A stretch of DNA of 64,000 nt from Trogon surrucura (GCA_020746105.1 CM036634.1:3169556-3233555), one strand, 5' to 3'; shown: positions 1 to 13,451, counted from the stretch's first letter. Numbers and translations are program-made. Notes: a model not told the origin generated them from the sequence alone.

Positions 1-200
1 TGGGAATCGCACCAGCCCCCGAGGTGTTAACGAGGGGAGTAAAGGGCTGCGGAGCCGGGGAGCGGGCGCGGAGCCCCGCGGAACCCCGCGGAGGGGGGGA
101 GCCGGGCGACCGGGCCCGCACCGCCGGTAGTGGTTGGAGGAAACGCCTTGGGTTTCTTTACGGGCTCATTTTCTCAGAGGAGGATTTTACTGCATGCGTA
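1..200. other. CpG-rich segment cut by the window edge
   Basis: The first 140 bases are GC-rich with many CpG dinucleotides (repeated CGCGG, GCGCGG, CCGCCGG), unlike the CpG-poor DNA that follows from about 230. This looks like the right-hand edge of a CpG island whose main body lies left of the window. No exon can be called. A frame is open across it, but frames in GC-rich DNA often are, and nothing in it is recognisable as protein. Confidence 0.5.
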
Positions 201-229
201 AAGAATTTCGAAAAGCAGTGGTAAATATT

Positions 230-3200
230 TTCTCTTCTGGCAAGTTATTTATTGGCATGGAGAGAGGATTTTTTTTTTTCCCCTCTTTATAAAGCTACAT
301 GTGGTGACCATATAGGATCAGAAATAATGTGGCCTTTCTGGTTTTGAAGAACTGCTAATGTCATTAAAGGTCTTCCTAACACGCCAGCTAGGAGTTCAAA
401 AAGCCTCGCCTTTTATCCTGGGCATATATTTGGTTGTTTATAAAGTGCAGACTTCCTTATGCTTCAAGTGCATCAGGAGGATTTCTTAACTCGGTAGAAG
501 GATCTGTTTTCAACTATATTCTTCTTTGGAAATTGGACTGTTTAACTAGTGTCTTTCACACTTCTTTTCTGGCTGCTATTTTTATACATCCAACCGCAGA
601 AGCGGTTCCCGCACACAGAAGCAAACAAAGAATTTTCCCCTCTGCTTCGTATTACAGAAAATATCTACGCTGGCCACTAATTGTCCATTAGTGCTAATAA
701 GTGGCTAAAACAATATTAGAAGATAACCCGAGCAACCTGTCTTCTTTATTTTAATTTGACTTAGTGAAGTCAGGAAGGTTTTGATGAAGACCCGACTAGA
801 CGTGTCCAGGGAATCTGTGTACTAAACTTTTGGACTGTTGATTTTGAGGGTCACTTATCTAAGCTAAGTTCAAAGTGTCACCTGCTTTAATCCCTTTTCT
901 GTCATGCTCGGAGAGACTCCACACAGCACACAGTCCACTTCTCAGAGCGCCTGGAAAAAAACCCTGCCTCGATTTCTTCCTCCCCCCGTTCCTGTTTTTC
1001 CTCACAAATATATTAGGAATTTCTCCCCTCTAATCTAGAGTCTTAGGAAAAACTCATTTGAATTCAATTATTAATATTTTCCGGGCATGCTCTTTTAGTG
1101 TGCCATTTGTAATATATTAGGATGAATTATATGTTTCGAGTTTTTTAAAACAAAAAGGAAAAAAAAAAAGGGAGGGAGAAAAATCCAGAGAAAGAAGACC
1201 TTTTCTATTAAATAGAAACAAGATGTTCAAATATAGAATACATGAATTTGAAATCTGATGTTTTCCACTCTTGAATGCTGATGGTGTTAAAAAAAAATCC
1301 ACTTTGCTGCTTCTGCAATTTAAATCCTTACGTAGAAACATAAATTACCCACTGGGATATTATTTTTAATTAAAACTCTCTTTCCTGAAGAGGTTGTCTT
1401 TACCTTCTCTTTGGTTTTCCTGAAGATTTTTCTTTTCCCCTCCGATTTAACATTTTCATTAATTGAGGGATTCCTTAAGCTATGTCTTGTAAGTGGGTTG
1501 GTGTTTTTGCAACTTTGACAGAAAACAGTCCACTTGTTTTGTTTTGTTTTGGGTGAATGGTTTTGGTGAAAATGCATAGTTTAAGAAAAACTCAGAGGGA
1601 GTGGAAAACTCGGAGCTCCTCAGACATGTCAATGAACAGTGTTCACATACACACAAATTGCATGTTTTTTCAATGAGCTCTTGAACGTCGAGCTCCGGGT
1701 AAGGCTTTGGAGGGGCAAATCTAAATTTATGCATCTCCAGTTGATTTTAGGCACGTAAACAGGAACCGAGCCATTCTCAGAAGTGTTGAACCCTCACAAA
1801 TCTGGGTGAAGACAAGGAAGACAGCTTTGGTTCATCGCCTCTAAAATCTAGTCCCGTTTTTCTCTCTGCCCACGTGTGACTTCAGGCATTCGGGCTGGCT
1901 GTTGAGTTCAGCTGCCTTTATCGTTTCTTCTCAGAGAAGAACCGGAGAAGCAAGGAAAAACACTTTTCATATTCAGTGAAGGGACTTGAAGTGCTTGGGG
2001 AACTTCAAAAGGTTTGAGAGTGGTGGGGCAACGCACCTGCTTTATGTTAGATGTGTAGATGGTCTGAAAGGAACCACCTTGGTCACTCAGCCTTTCATTC
2101 CCGAACAATCCTGTAACTGGCCCCAGAAGGGTTCCCAGAGCATCTACACCACAAAACACCTCCTTGGAACAAACACTTGAGGGCTGGTAGAAGATACCAA
2201 CTGTCTGCCAAGTGGCAGGACCACAGCAGGGGACCTCAAGGGCTTATGTGACTGACAAATCTTGGGGCCAGACTTTTCGAACACACATAGGTTGTTTCTT
2301 TTCTGTAATTTGGTTCAGTGTTTTGTCTGTCAGAAACTACTTCTACTGTTATTTCAGGATAGAGAGGCCACAGAATTGGGTGCAGGGAGAACCGAAATTT
2401 CTAGTAAAAATGAGGACAATCAGCTTCTTTCTCTATGCTAATTGGTATTTTCTTTTGGGAAAGGAAAGAGGGCTTTTTCTGTTACTTGGAGCTGGCAAGC
2501 ATCAAGGCAGCGTATGCCATGATTCCTCGTGGGTATTTCTAGGTTTTGGTGGGTTTTCTAGAAATGCTGGGGTTCTAGTGCAACAGCTGAAGCTTCACTG
2601 ACCTGTCTATCCCCCTCTCCACTTTGGCAACTGATGTCACCAAATGTGTCCTGTGTCCCATCAGATAAGCTGAATGGGAATCAAGAGCACAGACAGAATT
2701 ATTAGGGCAGGTACATCTGCTAATAAGTCTTAGTGGTTTCATTGACTTTTTTTTTTTCTCCCCCTTTTTCCTGTAATTTCTGAATCAATCATTCTGCTAT
2801 CAGCTAGCTCTAGAGATGGATGAGTAACACTAGTGAGATAAAAGAGTCAAGACTCCCTTTCCTGTGATTTAGCTGCTTTTTGTTAACAGTGCTCTGAGTG
2901 CCATTATTTCCCATGAAAGACATCTGGAAAATCATCGGCGTGTGGTGGAGAAAGTGGCTCTTCTCTGCTTTGTACTCCCCTTTGATCCAACATGGAGCAC
3001 AATTCACTGCCTCTTGAGATCAATAGCTCCCATCCTGGGACATTTTTCATTCTCATATGCTGTGGGTGATTTGAACCACTTTAAGAAAATACGAACGTCA
3101 ACTTCTTTTTGCCTTAGAATGTGTTTATTTATGAATTTGTGACAGCAAAACCAATGCCAGGAGGAGAATGGCATGGACCAGCTGGATATCCCCACTGAGT

Positions 3201-5880
3201 ACAACCAAACTCTTCTGAGTCCCGTTGGCTTCACCTTTGTGAATCTTTAGTCTGGTGGTATTACAAAAGCGTGGGTGGCCATGGCTGTGTCGAACAGCCT
3301 CGTGACCATCAAAGCAGAGACCTCTAGAGCCAAAAATATCAGCTGCTAAAGTTTGAGTTTAAGCTGCCTACCTGAAGTAGTGATAGGTTCAAAGCCTCTT
3401 TGCACACATGCAACCGGGGAGACCGGAGTGGGATGGGTTTTGTCTGTGCTCGGGTTCAGCACAAGCATTAAGTTGTACTCTGGTGTCTTTAAGCAAGAGT
3501 AGCCAACCTGTGATTTGTGCGTTGCATGCAGCTCACTGGTTTTTTAGATCTGGCTCCTGTGTCAAGGCTTTGTTGTGGTGAGGAAATGGTGAGCTGAGGC
3601 TCCCACTGGTAAGCCTGGTCTGGGCGGGAGTTAGGGCTGAAGGGTATCAGAGCCAGTATCGTGTTCAGCACAGCCTCATTCAAGGATGGATTCCTGGGAT
3701 TTCAATCACCATGTCCTAGGAGTGACCCACTCCTGGAGTCTTCCCCACCTCTGTTCTTTGATTCCTCAGTAAAGAGGCATCTGGGTGGGTGGGAGTGGCT
3801 GTGTTCTGCCTTTCCTTGAGTAAGCAGCTCTCAGATACGTGAGAAGGCTTGACAGTACTGAACAGGAACTCGTGACCTATATATTCAATGAATGGCTCAG
3901 TCGGATGGACTCTTAGATGTTTGTGTGCTCGATGCCTCAGCCTTCCAGCACTAAATCCTGTAGTACTCGACCTGAAAGGTCCTGCTAATATGAGTAGGAT
4001 CAAGTACAGGCCTACAAAGAGCAAGGAAGGTCATTATTTTCACAGGAACTGAAAGTCGGACCCTAAATCTTCAGAAGAGAGCCGTGCCTAGAAACCAGCT
4101 GTTTAATATATCTGCTGTGCTAAACTGGTAGCAGGAGGGGAGAATAAAAATGTGTTTTGCAGTATAATATTGCTTTGTGCCTCCAAAAAGGCTTCTAATT
4201 TTATGTTTTAAAGGCAAACATTACAGCTAATTGAAGAGCAGAGAGGAAAAATGGATCTCCTTTTCTGAGCGCCAATAAGACTGGGTTCTGGGCCAGTGGT
4301 TCTGTGAGAGGTCTCCATTTACTACCTGTCCCAAACCTCAGGTATTTTAGAAAGAAAATGCCTGCCATATATTAAAAGAGAAAAGTCATTAAATGGATGT
4401 CAAAAAAAAAAAAAGGGAAAAAAAAAAAGGACAGAGAAAACCCATATGACTGAATTTATGGCTTGCTTAAGGAGCACAAGGTAGCACTGAGAAAACATGA
4501 ATGAGAACAAGGGGGCATCCAAACGATGGAAAAAGGCTTTTACCACTTGCCGCCTTCCCAGAGGTGACCTCAGAAGAGGTCCCCCAGGCTGGCAATGTCA
4601 CTGTCCCATTCTTGCAACCCAGATCCTCCTCCTGTTTTTTCCTCCCCACCTCAGTCCCCCCGCTCTTGAGCAGAATAACCCTTCTCCACCTCACTGGGAG
4701 TTGGATTAGGCCCCGTGCCCAGAAAGTCGCTTGGTATTTATTGCTACGGTGAATGCACCCATTTGCCTCTGGAGGAAACGGGGCTGAGCTCGAGCAGTCC
4801 TGAGCCAGCAGGAAATTCAAGGCTTTGTAGGCATCCAGGCAGGAGCCAAGTTAAATGAGCAAGAGGCAAAGCAAATGCTCTCAGGGACAGCGGATTTGGA
4901 GTGGGGGCTCAGCTTTGGGTAGGAGGATGCAGGAAAGAGGACAATGTGGAATTTTAGCTGTGACCTTGATGGAAAACAGGGATGTTCAAAGCATTTGGCA
5001 CTGCATCAGCCGTCAGACTGCTGGCCTGGCAGAGGACTGTGGGGAGCTTGGGAGATCTGTCCTATTCACCCAGGCTCTTGTATGGGCAGAGCTAGGAGCA
5101 AGAGGGGTGGGGTCCTTCTAATGGGGTGAGTGAGAGTAGGTGGTGGGCAGGAGGCAGGCAGGACTGTGAGGTTGGCATTGTTGTGAGTTCTTCCTGAACT
5201 TCAGGCTCTCCTTTTGGGCATTTAGGAGCTTAGTTAAATAAAAGAACTAGAAATCCTATCTTAAAGGGCATCTGCCCTTCCTAGCCCATCTCCTCCCAGT
5301 CTCCAGTTTCAGCAATGAGATGCTGTGGTCCTTCCTTGGGACCAGCCTCACAGGTGGGCTGAACTACGACAGGGGGTGATGACCGTCCCCAGTTCTGTAC
5401 GTGCTGTCTGGCAGGGACCCATGCACTTGGTCTTACAGCAGATGGTGCGTGATGCTGTTGCTCCTCATGCTTACCTCCCTATATCCCAGTATACAAATCC
5501 TCACAAGTTTGAGGTGTTTTGAGGGGAGAGAAATCAGAAAATATGGCTGTGGGGCAGTGACTTCCCTTCCGTGCTGTGATTAGGAGCAGTTGAATGAAAC
5601 TTGGTTTGTTGTTCTTTCTCATTAGCTTTGTGCTGGGCTTGATGTCCTAGCTCGGCTCTAATCCCTTGCAGCAGACCCAGCCAGGGTCTGGCTGTGGGGT
5701 AAACAGATGGAGCTGGCTGAGCTAATGACACATTAACCTGACTAAAAATATGGTAAAGGAACTGGATTTTGTGTCAGATCAGGTACTGAGCTGACCACCT
5801 TATGGCTGGATCCTGCACAGTCCTGATTTTCTCTCTGCCTTCAAGTGGCTTTGGTATGATCAAGTCAAGAGAGGCTGTTG
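230..5880. other. Non-coding DNA, CpG-poor
   Basis: I see no coding exon here. The short open frames have no recognisable protein content. The DNA is CpG-poor with scattered homopolymers, such as two adenine runs separated by GGG at 4402-4428. It is presumably part of the intergenic region upstream of TBX5. In other amniotes the neighbour on this side is TBX3, but nothing in the window confirms that. Confidence 0.6.
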
Positions 5881-5892
5881 CCAACACTTTCT

Positions 5893-5971
5893 TTAACTGA
5901 AGTCAAGCAGAGAGTTGCTGTCCTCAGGAATCCAAGGATTTATGAGACCATCCAGTTCGTTCCAGCTGCAG
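5893..5971. repeat. 79-bp dispersed repeat, copy A
   Basis: This segment recurs as copy B at 7361-7438, in the same orientation and about 1.47 kb away. By eye the two differ at about 8 of 79 positions, including one single-base deletion. The shared core runs through AATCCAAGGATTTATGAGAC and ends in CAGCTGCAG. Flanking sequence on both sides is unrelated. It may be a local duplication or two members of an interspersed family I do not recognise. Confidence 0.75.
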
Positions 5972-7360
5972 TCAAAGGATTGCGAAGGGGAAAGCCAGAG
6001 ATGGGATCAGTGAGAATCGTGCTCTGAACTTGACAGGATAAGGAAAGAGCTTGTGAGCAAGCAGATCCATTTTCTCCTTCGCTACTTGTATGCCCCATGG
6101 CCTTGGGCACCTCACCTAATCTTCTTGTGCCTGCCTTGTCCCGTCCTTTTGCCTCGTGAGCTCCAAAGAGGCAGGACCAGCCTCTCCCTGTGTGCTTGTA
6201 GGATGCTTCACACGGTGGTGTCTGTCACGTAGTGGCCTCTGGACATTATCACAGCCCTACTACTATTAATAATCCAGGGGATTAGAAAGATAAGCCAGTT
6301 ACAGCAAGACTCGGGCCTGTCAGTGCTGTCCACTGACTTGTGGAATCTTATAGGTGGGGGAACTGCTCCGGTCTGTTTATTTACAGTCTATAACTTTACA
6401 AATGGTATAATAGCTGCTCAGGTTTTATTTCTCTGCAAACCCCTCAGCGTAGGAGACATCTGTGCTGACAGAATTATCTTTTTCTTTCTTTTTTTTTCCC
6501 TTCCCTACAGTGGTGCTTTTAACAAGAGCTGGCCTTTAATTGGTAGCTCAGATGGATCCCTCCCCCTCAGCTTGGGGGATATGTCTGACAAGGAGTATAG
6601 AAATAATATACGGGCAGACTGAATATATGTATTTCAGCAGTGAAGCACAGTATGTCATATATTTAATATGTATTTCATCCCAGAGAAGTACAGTTATTTT
6701 ACTTATATATAGTGAAACACAATAAAATTTTGCCCTTTTCCATATGCGGAGCCACCTTATCTTGGCTAAAGGCAGGAGTTGCTCTGCAGCTCAGGTGTCC
6801 TGCATGCCAGTGGTGTGGGATCCAGGTGTCCTGGCTGGGCTTGGCTCTGGCCAGTCTGCCTGGGCAACCCTTGCAAGTGGGGGACTCTGGGCTCTTCCAG
6901 CTTTATGTGGGGATGCTGGTGGCCTTTCCACGTAGGCGGGCTGTAGGATTCCCTGGGGTCACAGCAAGGTGAAAGTTGTTTATTCTATGATGGAGAATCT
7001 TATCGAAGCCAGGGTGTAGGGACAACCCCCGGTGCTGACTGATCTCCCTCTAGGGGCACTTTTCCTTTTCTGATGCAATGCTAAGTGGATTTTGTCTCCT
7101 GGCTGATACAAGAGGGTTTTTTCTCCTGTGCGAAGAGTCATGGTCTTCCTGTTGTGGGTGGGGAAAATGAAGCACCGAAAAACAAAGGACAGAGATGAGG
7201 GTTTTGAGAGCCAGTCCTCTGTGCTCAGCCCAAGGGACAGAGGTCTGTGTCCCTATGCACCACCTTATCCAAGTGGCAGCACAGAGCTAATGCTCGTGCA
7301 GGCACAGATCAGCTCCTGGTCCTTCCAACTACACAGGTAGAGCATCGCAGGGATGAGGTT

Positions 7361-7438
7361 TTAATGAAGCCAAGCAGAGAGCTGCTGTCCTTGGAAATCC
7401 AAGGATTTATGAGACCATTCAGTTCCTTCCAGCTGCAG
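7361..7438. repeat. 79-bp dispersed repeat, copy B
   Basis: This is the second copy of the element at 5893-5971, in direct orientation. Similarity starts abruptly after TTAA and stops right after the CAGCTGCAG end in both copies. Sharp boundaries suggest a copied unit and not a conserved regulatory motif. Confidence 0.75.
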
Positions 7439-7439
7439 G

Positions 7440-10400
7440 ACCTGACTTAGCCCTACCCTGCAGCCAAATTGCAATTCAATCACACATGTCTCTTTTCTCT
7501 TTTGTACTCTTGTAGGCACAAGTGGAATTCAGGAGAGATGCTGTGTGTGTGGAAGAAGGGATGAGGTGTGTGTAATGAGGTATAACGTGTATGACATGCA
7601 TTACCTGGGAGGAGCACGGCCAGAATGATTTTGAGGCTTTTCAGTGCTGCAGGACAAAATAAACTTGCCAGCCACACCAGAGAGTCTGGGGCTGGGCTGT
7701 TTATTCCATGGAAAGGGGGAGAAAAAGGAGCTGGCAAGAAGTCTGTCTGGACTTGGCTTGCTGCTGCTGCTTGGAGAACTTGTTTTTTTTTCTGCTAGGG
7801 GAGCTTTTCAGTGTGTTGTGGCAGCTCTTTGCCCTTCACAGCAGCAGCCAGCCCTGCTCCCCGGGGCTCTGGCACAGAGGACAGCTATTTGATTGCATGG
7901 CAGCCTGCTGCCAAGGCACCTGCTGAACTGTGTGTGCCTAGAGCCAACCCTCCATGTTGCACTTGATGCTGACGTTTCTGTGCCCGTGCCCCATGCTTTG
8001 TTTATTAGTCCATTAATGCTCCCTGCCCCACCCATGAGACCTCAGTTCACAGTGTCACTGCGAGTCTCCCAGCCGCTGTAGTCCTGCTGCATGAGGTGTT
8101 AGCCCTTGCTCTTGGAGAACAGCTCAACATGCTGTTCCTCCCTGATAAGCAGAAAGACTACTCTCAGCGTGGGCAGTGGTGGAGCTGCCCTTTCCCCGTG
8201 TGAGTCCTTCTCCCTAATGACTTTTGTTTCTATAAGAGCAACAGCAGGCTTCTAAATGTGGTAGAAATGGGACCAAATACTCAATAACTGTGCATGGAGA
8301 CAAGTGAGCTAACAGAAGCAGGTACATGCATGCAGAGCTCATCTTCTTTCCATAGGGAAATAGGCCAAGCACTGGTGTCTTGTTCTACAGAGGATCACAC
8401 CAAGCTGGAGTCCTTGGGAACGACCCCAGGTCTTATGACCTGTAGCACTGGATGCCGTGACAACAGGCACATCCGTAAGTGAGAGGGCTTTTCAACCCCA
8501 AAATAGTTCCTTATTCTACAAGTTTGCTCCGTGGTGGAACCCAGCACCATGGCTTTGGAAGGGCCACAAGCACCTGCTCTGCTCATGGCTGGCAGGCGTG
8601 GGGAATGCTGTCCAAACCGTGCCTGCTCCCTGCTGTGCCTACTGGCTCAAAGTGGTGGTGGCGTCTCTGAAGGGTAGCAGTGGGGCTCTGCACAATTTCT
8701 GGACCCAGATATTTTGTGATCTTATGGACACACTTTTTTTTTTTTTTCCTTTTGTATCTCCCCAGCTCTTGACTCCTCACCCCACTGATCCAGCCTCTCC
8801 TTCCTTTCTCCCCAGCACCTCCAGGCTCTTGATGCTCTCCTCTTGTGTGAGCACAAGTTAAGAAACAACCCCAGGGCTTCCCCAGTGTGGTACACACTTA
8901 CTGATGTCCAGCTTGACCCTTCCTACTGCCAGCAGGTGGGCTGACCCCACAGCACGTGGGTACTGTGTGGCTGGCAGAGGTAGTCCCCCACATTGGGGGC
9001 CATGTGTAGGGCTTGTCACAAGGGCGGTGTTTACATAACGGAGGAGGCATTGGGGTTTTCAGGCTGGGATTTGGGAATGTTCCCCCCTACTCTGTTCCTC
9101 CTGAGCAGCTGGTCAGAAATGTTGATCAAAGGCTAGAAAGGAAACCTGTGTGTATAATACCCCAGACCAAAAAGCCAGAAAAAATCTCACTGAAACCACA
9201 GGGTCAACCTGGCAGATTTGCAGCACTAATTTACTAGTGGCTTAAACAAATAGAGGCAGATTTGCACTCCTACCTCCTCCTCTGCCATCCTATGCTGTGC
9301 TCCAGGAGGCAGCCAGGGCTCTGCCCATGGCCAGGCTTGGTGCAGTTCTGCTCCTGGATGGTCCCTCAGGTGGGCATGTTGAGGTAGCTATGATTTCTGG
9401 TGGCTTCACTTTCCTTCCCCTCTTTCTGAAGCAAATGTGGGCTGAAGACATAGTCTTCTCATCAAGCTGCTGAGTTAATTGTCCCCGTCCACGCTCTCAG
9501 CCTGCGGTCGATGCAGGGGAACGCCGCTTAACTCTGACCCCGTTTCCTTTCTGGTGACGTTAATTCGCTTGACCTTGTGTTTGCTGATCTCGCCTTCCCT
9601 TGCAGCTGACAGGCGGGTGTGAAGGAGCCAGGCAGGCAGGCAGGAGGCTCAGGAAAGGCAAGGGCACGTGGTCCCACCGGCTTGCTGCTCGCTGAGCCAG
9701 CAGGAAATAAAAGCTGGGATCTGGAGCAGCAACTCCTTGTTCCATGCTGAGGGATTTGTTCTTCAGAATTTAATTTCAAAATAGGAATCCTCATCCCAGA
9801 TTCCTCTTTGCTGTGCTGAAGAGATGCATCCTGTGCAGGGATACTGGGATGCTCCTGGGAATTCACATTTTAGTGTCAACTGGGGCAGTCTCACCTCTGA
9901 GTCTGTCACGGGCAGAGGCAGTTTGCAGTTTAACGCAAGTTTATGTTGTCGTTTCTGAGAACTTCCCTACTGGATCATCTGTCTGCCTCTCTAGGATCAC
10001 AAGGCATGCGCCCTCTTGTTTTTTTGGACCTCATTATCCCTCACTTGTATGTTACAAAGATAAGGGTGTGAAAGATGAGGAGAGGCTCAGATATTTAAAT
10101 ATGCAATGCGGTGGCACGAATAGGTCGGGTTAGTGGCCAGCTTTGAGCTGCTCCTCCAGCTGTGACAGGTAGGGTCTGTGGTGGTCAAAGCTTCTGACAG
10201 ATATTTTGGGTCTTTCATTAGGAAGGAATGCTGTGGCTTTGTATATTATGTTAGTCAAGCAGTGACTGTTTTCCCTCAAAACTATCGAGTCTTGTGGACA
10301 CAGCTTTGCTGGGATGGATGCGCATGTTATATCTCATGGGGTGCGGTGGTAGTGGATTGGTCCTTATGAAGCTGTTGGAGCAGAAAGCAGCATTTCCATT

Positions 10401-13210
10401 GCTTCCAACTGAAAGAGTTGGTAGACCGTTGCCATCTCGAGAAGCTCCGTTAAATGGAAGGAGTGCATGTGGGTCAGCACGGACCTCTGCAAGAAGATGG
10501 CTTTGATGTTTGGGCTTACGATGCTTCTACCTCCAAGTTACTTGTCTTTCCCAGAATTATAGGTCTCTGCCCACATTATGTTAGCAGAGCACCATAATCT
10601 CTTTGAAACCCAAACAAAAATGAGTCTTTGCTCTGAGAAGAAAAAATCAGAATTTCTATTGGAAAAGAGGTGTATTTTTATTCTTCCTTTGTCTTTTCTT
10701 TCATTTCTTGTCTCTCGAAATACAGTCCTTTCCTCCCTGGAAGGTGCCGTCACTAAGCTCACTCTCCCATTTCTGATTCTCAAGAATGTGATAAACCCCG
10801 ATTGATTTTTCCAAATGGCTTGAACTGGTGTCAGGGCCATCTGCTCTCCAGGTCATTATAAGAATTTGCACAGTAAAGCTTTGCCATGTGTTCTCTGCAG
10901 ATTACATACACCTTTGGCTGTGCTCTTGTTGTTAGCTGCTCATTATTGGTTGGTTTGAAAAGCTTTGCTTATAAATGCCCTGTGTCCTAACCACACGTGT
11001 TGTATCAGTGGTTTTATAATGACCCATTTGGAATTATTTAGCCAGAGAACCTTGCAGTTTTTCCTTTCAATGTGTCCTTATAAGATGCCCAACTTCTACA
11101 GTTAGTCTATGAATGTACCCACACTATTAGATCCACTTGTTTATAATAGCAACCAAATGTCTTCAAATATTCAAGCCTCCTTTTATTTTTTACAGCACTG
11201 GCAATAAGCCTTTACATGTTAACTCTTGGCCTCTCTGGGTAACCTCTTATTTAAAAGCAACTTAATTGACTTTACCAGGCCTGGGCTATTTTTCATTTCT
11301 TCCTAGAGGACTCATTACTGGAGATGGATGTTTATAAACTGGATCTGGATCCTTCTCTCTCTCTCTCACACACACATGTACACACACAAACCCACCCTAT
11401 TTTACCCCTTCCTGCCTGTTTACATTAGCAGGCCATAATCATACTCATGGCTTCACGTAGTTTGGCTAAGATTTTTGTAGTGTAAAAAGCAAACAGTTAA
11501 ATATAGCAAGTGCTGAAAGAGAAAAATTTGAATACTCAGGTTTTTAGGTATTTGTGTGTCAATGAAACGGTCAGGGTTAGAACAGAGTTTTGATTCTTTG
11601 AAACGCGTAGGTTTTATATAGGTATAATTCCTCTTTTGTGTGCGTGATGTAAAACAGGTGTATTGCAATGGTAAACTGGGTCCAGTGTTGGGGTTTTTCT
11701 TCCTTCGTTGCCTTTCAGAACTAGTAGTATCATTATTACTTGGGAAAAAGAACTGAGACAACTGGAAGCAGATTTTTAATCAAGCTATAGTCCTTGGCGT
11801 AACAGATCCTCAAAAGTTAAGTGTCCAATAACCTGTAGAAGCTTAAGGCACGAATACTTTGTCCGTGTGAGCCTGTCTGTCTCTGTAAGCAGGGCAAACC
11901 CTTAAATCCAGAGTCTTTGAGTATGAAATGCATCAGATTCTCAGCCCATCCTAGGGTGCTGTATGTTTCCTGGTGTTATTGGATCCATTCTGATCTCCAT
12001 CAGTGCAACATCTGGTACTTAGGGCTCATGTCCCTGCCTTAGTTTAAATCCACAGACCTGTTCTGACAGGGGGGCTCTGAACACCCAGTATGTTTGTTCA
12101 GTGTCTAAGCTCTTCTGCCAGTGCTTGTGTAACCTCTCAGGAAGCCTGTGTTGCTTCTTGCTTTACATCCAGCTATGCATCCTGAACTGGCTATTGCAGG
12201 TGAAAGATGTATAAACACCTATTAAACCATATTATTAATCCTTTTTTTTTTTTTCTATTTCTGCTTTGTACACAATCAATTCACTTTCAGTTCGTGAGCT
12301 TCTGTCTCATTTTTAAGTCTCCAGTCTATTGGGAACTGCAACACCTTTCACCCTTCTCAGGCCAGCAGAGCTTCTGGGGAGGATGTTCCTGCTTATTCAT
12401 CTTAAATCTGGTTGTTCTTCATTGTGTCTTTTCATCTTTCCTGGGCTTCTTACTGCCAGGCTCTTGTTAAGAGCAGGAAGGTGCAGCTGGGTTCTATGCT
12501 CAGTCCCCGCCAGCACCCAGGCACTGCTGTGGGCAATGAGCAACACTCGTGGCATCCCAGGTACTCCCCTGAGTGAAGAGCAAGTGATTTTTCTCTGTAT
12601 GCATCATCTCAGAAAGTTTATGGTTAAGGAGTGTTATTTTCAGATGCTGAGAGGGAAAGGTTGGGCAGCCAAGGTCTGATCAGCAGCCTTCATCACATCT
12701 GCTGTGATCTGGTATCTTCTGCATCACTGTCACAAACCATAAAGTGATCCAGCTGTAACGGGTAGATTCCATGATGTGTGGCAGAAGCTGCAGATGATGA
12801 TTCCTGCCCTCAAATCTGAGAGTCCTCTCTGCCCTTTTCAGCTTGAGCATTTCTTTCTGTTCCTAAAACTTTCTCTGGTTTGGGGTTTCTTTTTGGCGAT
12901 TGCCCCGCAATAGGGTGCATGTCCCTCGTATCCCACCTCTGTGCGAGATCAGAGCTCCTGCTGTGGAACCTGCCCTCCTGGCACCCCTTACTGCAAACTT
13001 CAGGTTAACCTTCTGCCCCATGCTCTCTCTGGGACCAATAATTTATTTTTACTGGATTTGGGATAAAACCACAATCTGAAGAATCTGGATTTTGAATAAT
13101 TCTCCAGCCACCTTTCCCTGAATTTAATCCTCACAAATAATTCTGCGCTTTGTTTTGGTTGTCCTTTCCTTCTGCTTTTCTCTGTCCTCTTTTCCCCCAT
13201 TTTTAATCCT
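7440..13210. other. Non-coding DNA between repeats
   Basis: No exon, RNA gene or recognisable element is visible apart from a CT/CA microsatellite at 11354-11388. The part at about 10850-11320 is AT-rich, free of simple repeats and dense in TAAT- and TTTATAA-type words, which is how conserved non-coding elements of developmental genes often look. That impression cannot be confirmed without an alignment. Confidence 0.5.
11354..11388. repeat. (CT)n/(CA)n microsatellite
   Basis: A CT run at 11355-11367 passes directly into CA dinucleotides, broken once by ATGT. It is a compound dinucleotide microsatellite and is likely to vary in length. Confidence 0.85.
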
Positions 13211-13215
13211 CTCTT

Positions 13216-13337
13216 GCCTTTCATGAGTTCCCTTAACTGGGTAGCATCTGCCAATTTTATTAATGGGCTGTGTAATCCATTTACAGGGTCATTAATGAAA
13301 ATATTAAATAAGGCCAGACCTAACAAAAGATCCTTGG
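13216..13337 (-). mobile_element. CR1-type LINE reverse transcriptase fragment (relic)
   Basis: Read on the minus strand, this stretch translates to a peptide containing ALFNIFINDPVNG followed by LIKLADATQL. That matches the well-known CR1 reverse transcriptase block in which LLFNIFINDLDDG precedes KFADDTKLGG, the catalytic Asp-Asp motif. Here the motif reads ADAT, so one catalytic aspartate is lost. Similarity fades on both sides. The piece is an old, inactive fragment of a non-LTR retrotransposon, the dominant LINE class of birds and reptiles. The stretch continuing to about 13400 may belong to the same insertion. Confidence 0.75.
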
Positions 13338-13419
13338 AGTACTCTGCAAGATACCTCCCACAAGTGTAATACTTGGCTTACTGCCTTTCTGGCAGGTTCG
13401 AATCCACAAAGCAATGTTC

Positions 13420-13451
13420 ATATTATTATTATTATTATTGTTATTATTATT
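13420..13451. repeat. (ATT)n microsatellite
   Basis: About ten ATT/TTA trinucleotides occur in a row, with one G interruption near 13440. The run sits next to the CR1 relic. Confidence 0.85.

Noticed and set aside
3490-3620. AGCCAACCTGTG block resembling an old interspersed repeat
   Set aside because: The resemblance is short and from vague memory; no family could be named and no ends are visible.
13395-13405. Match to a tRNA B box (GGTTCGAATCC)
   Set aside because: No A box lies at the right distance and no cloverleaf can be folded; a chance match beside the CR1 relic.
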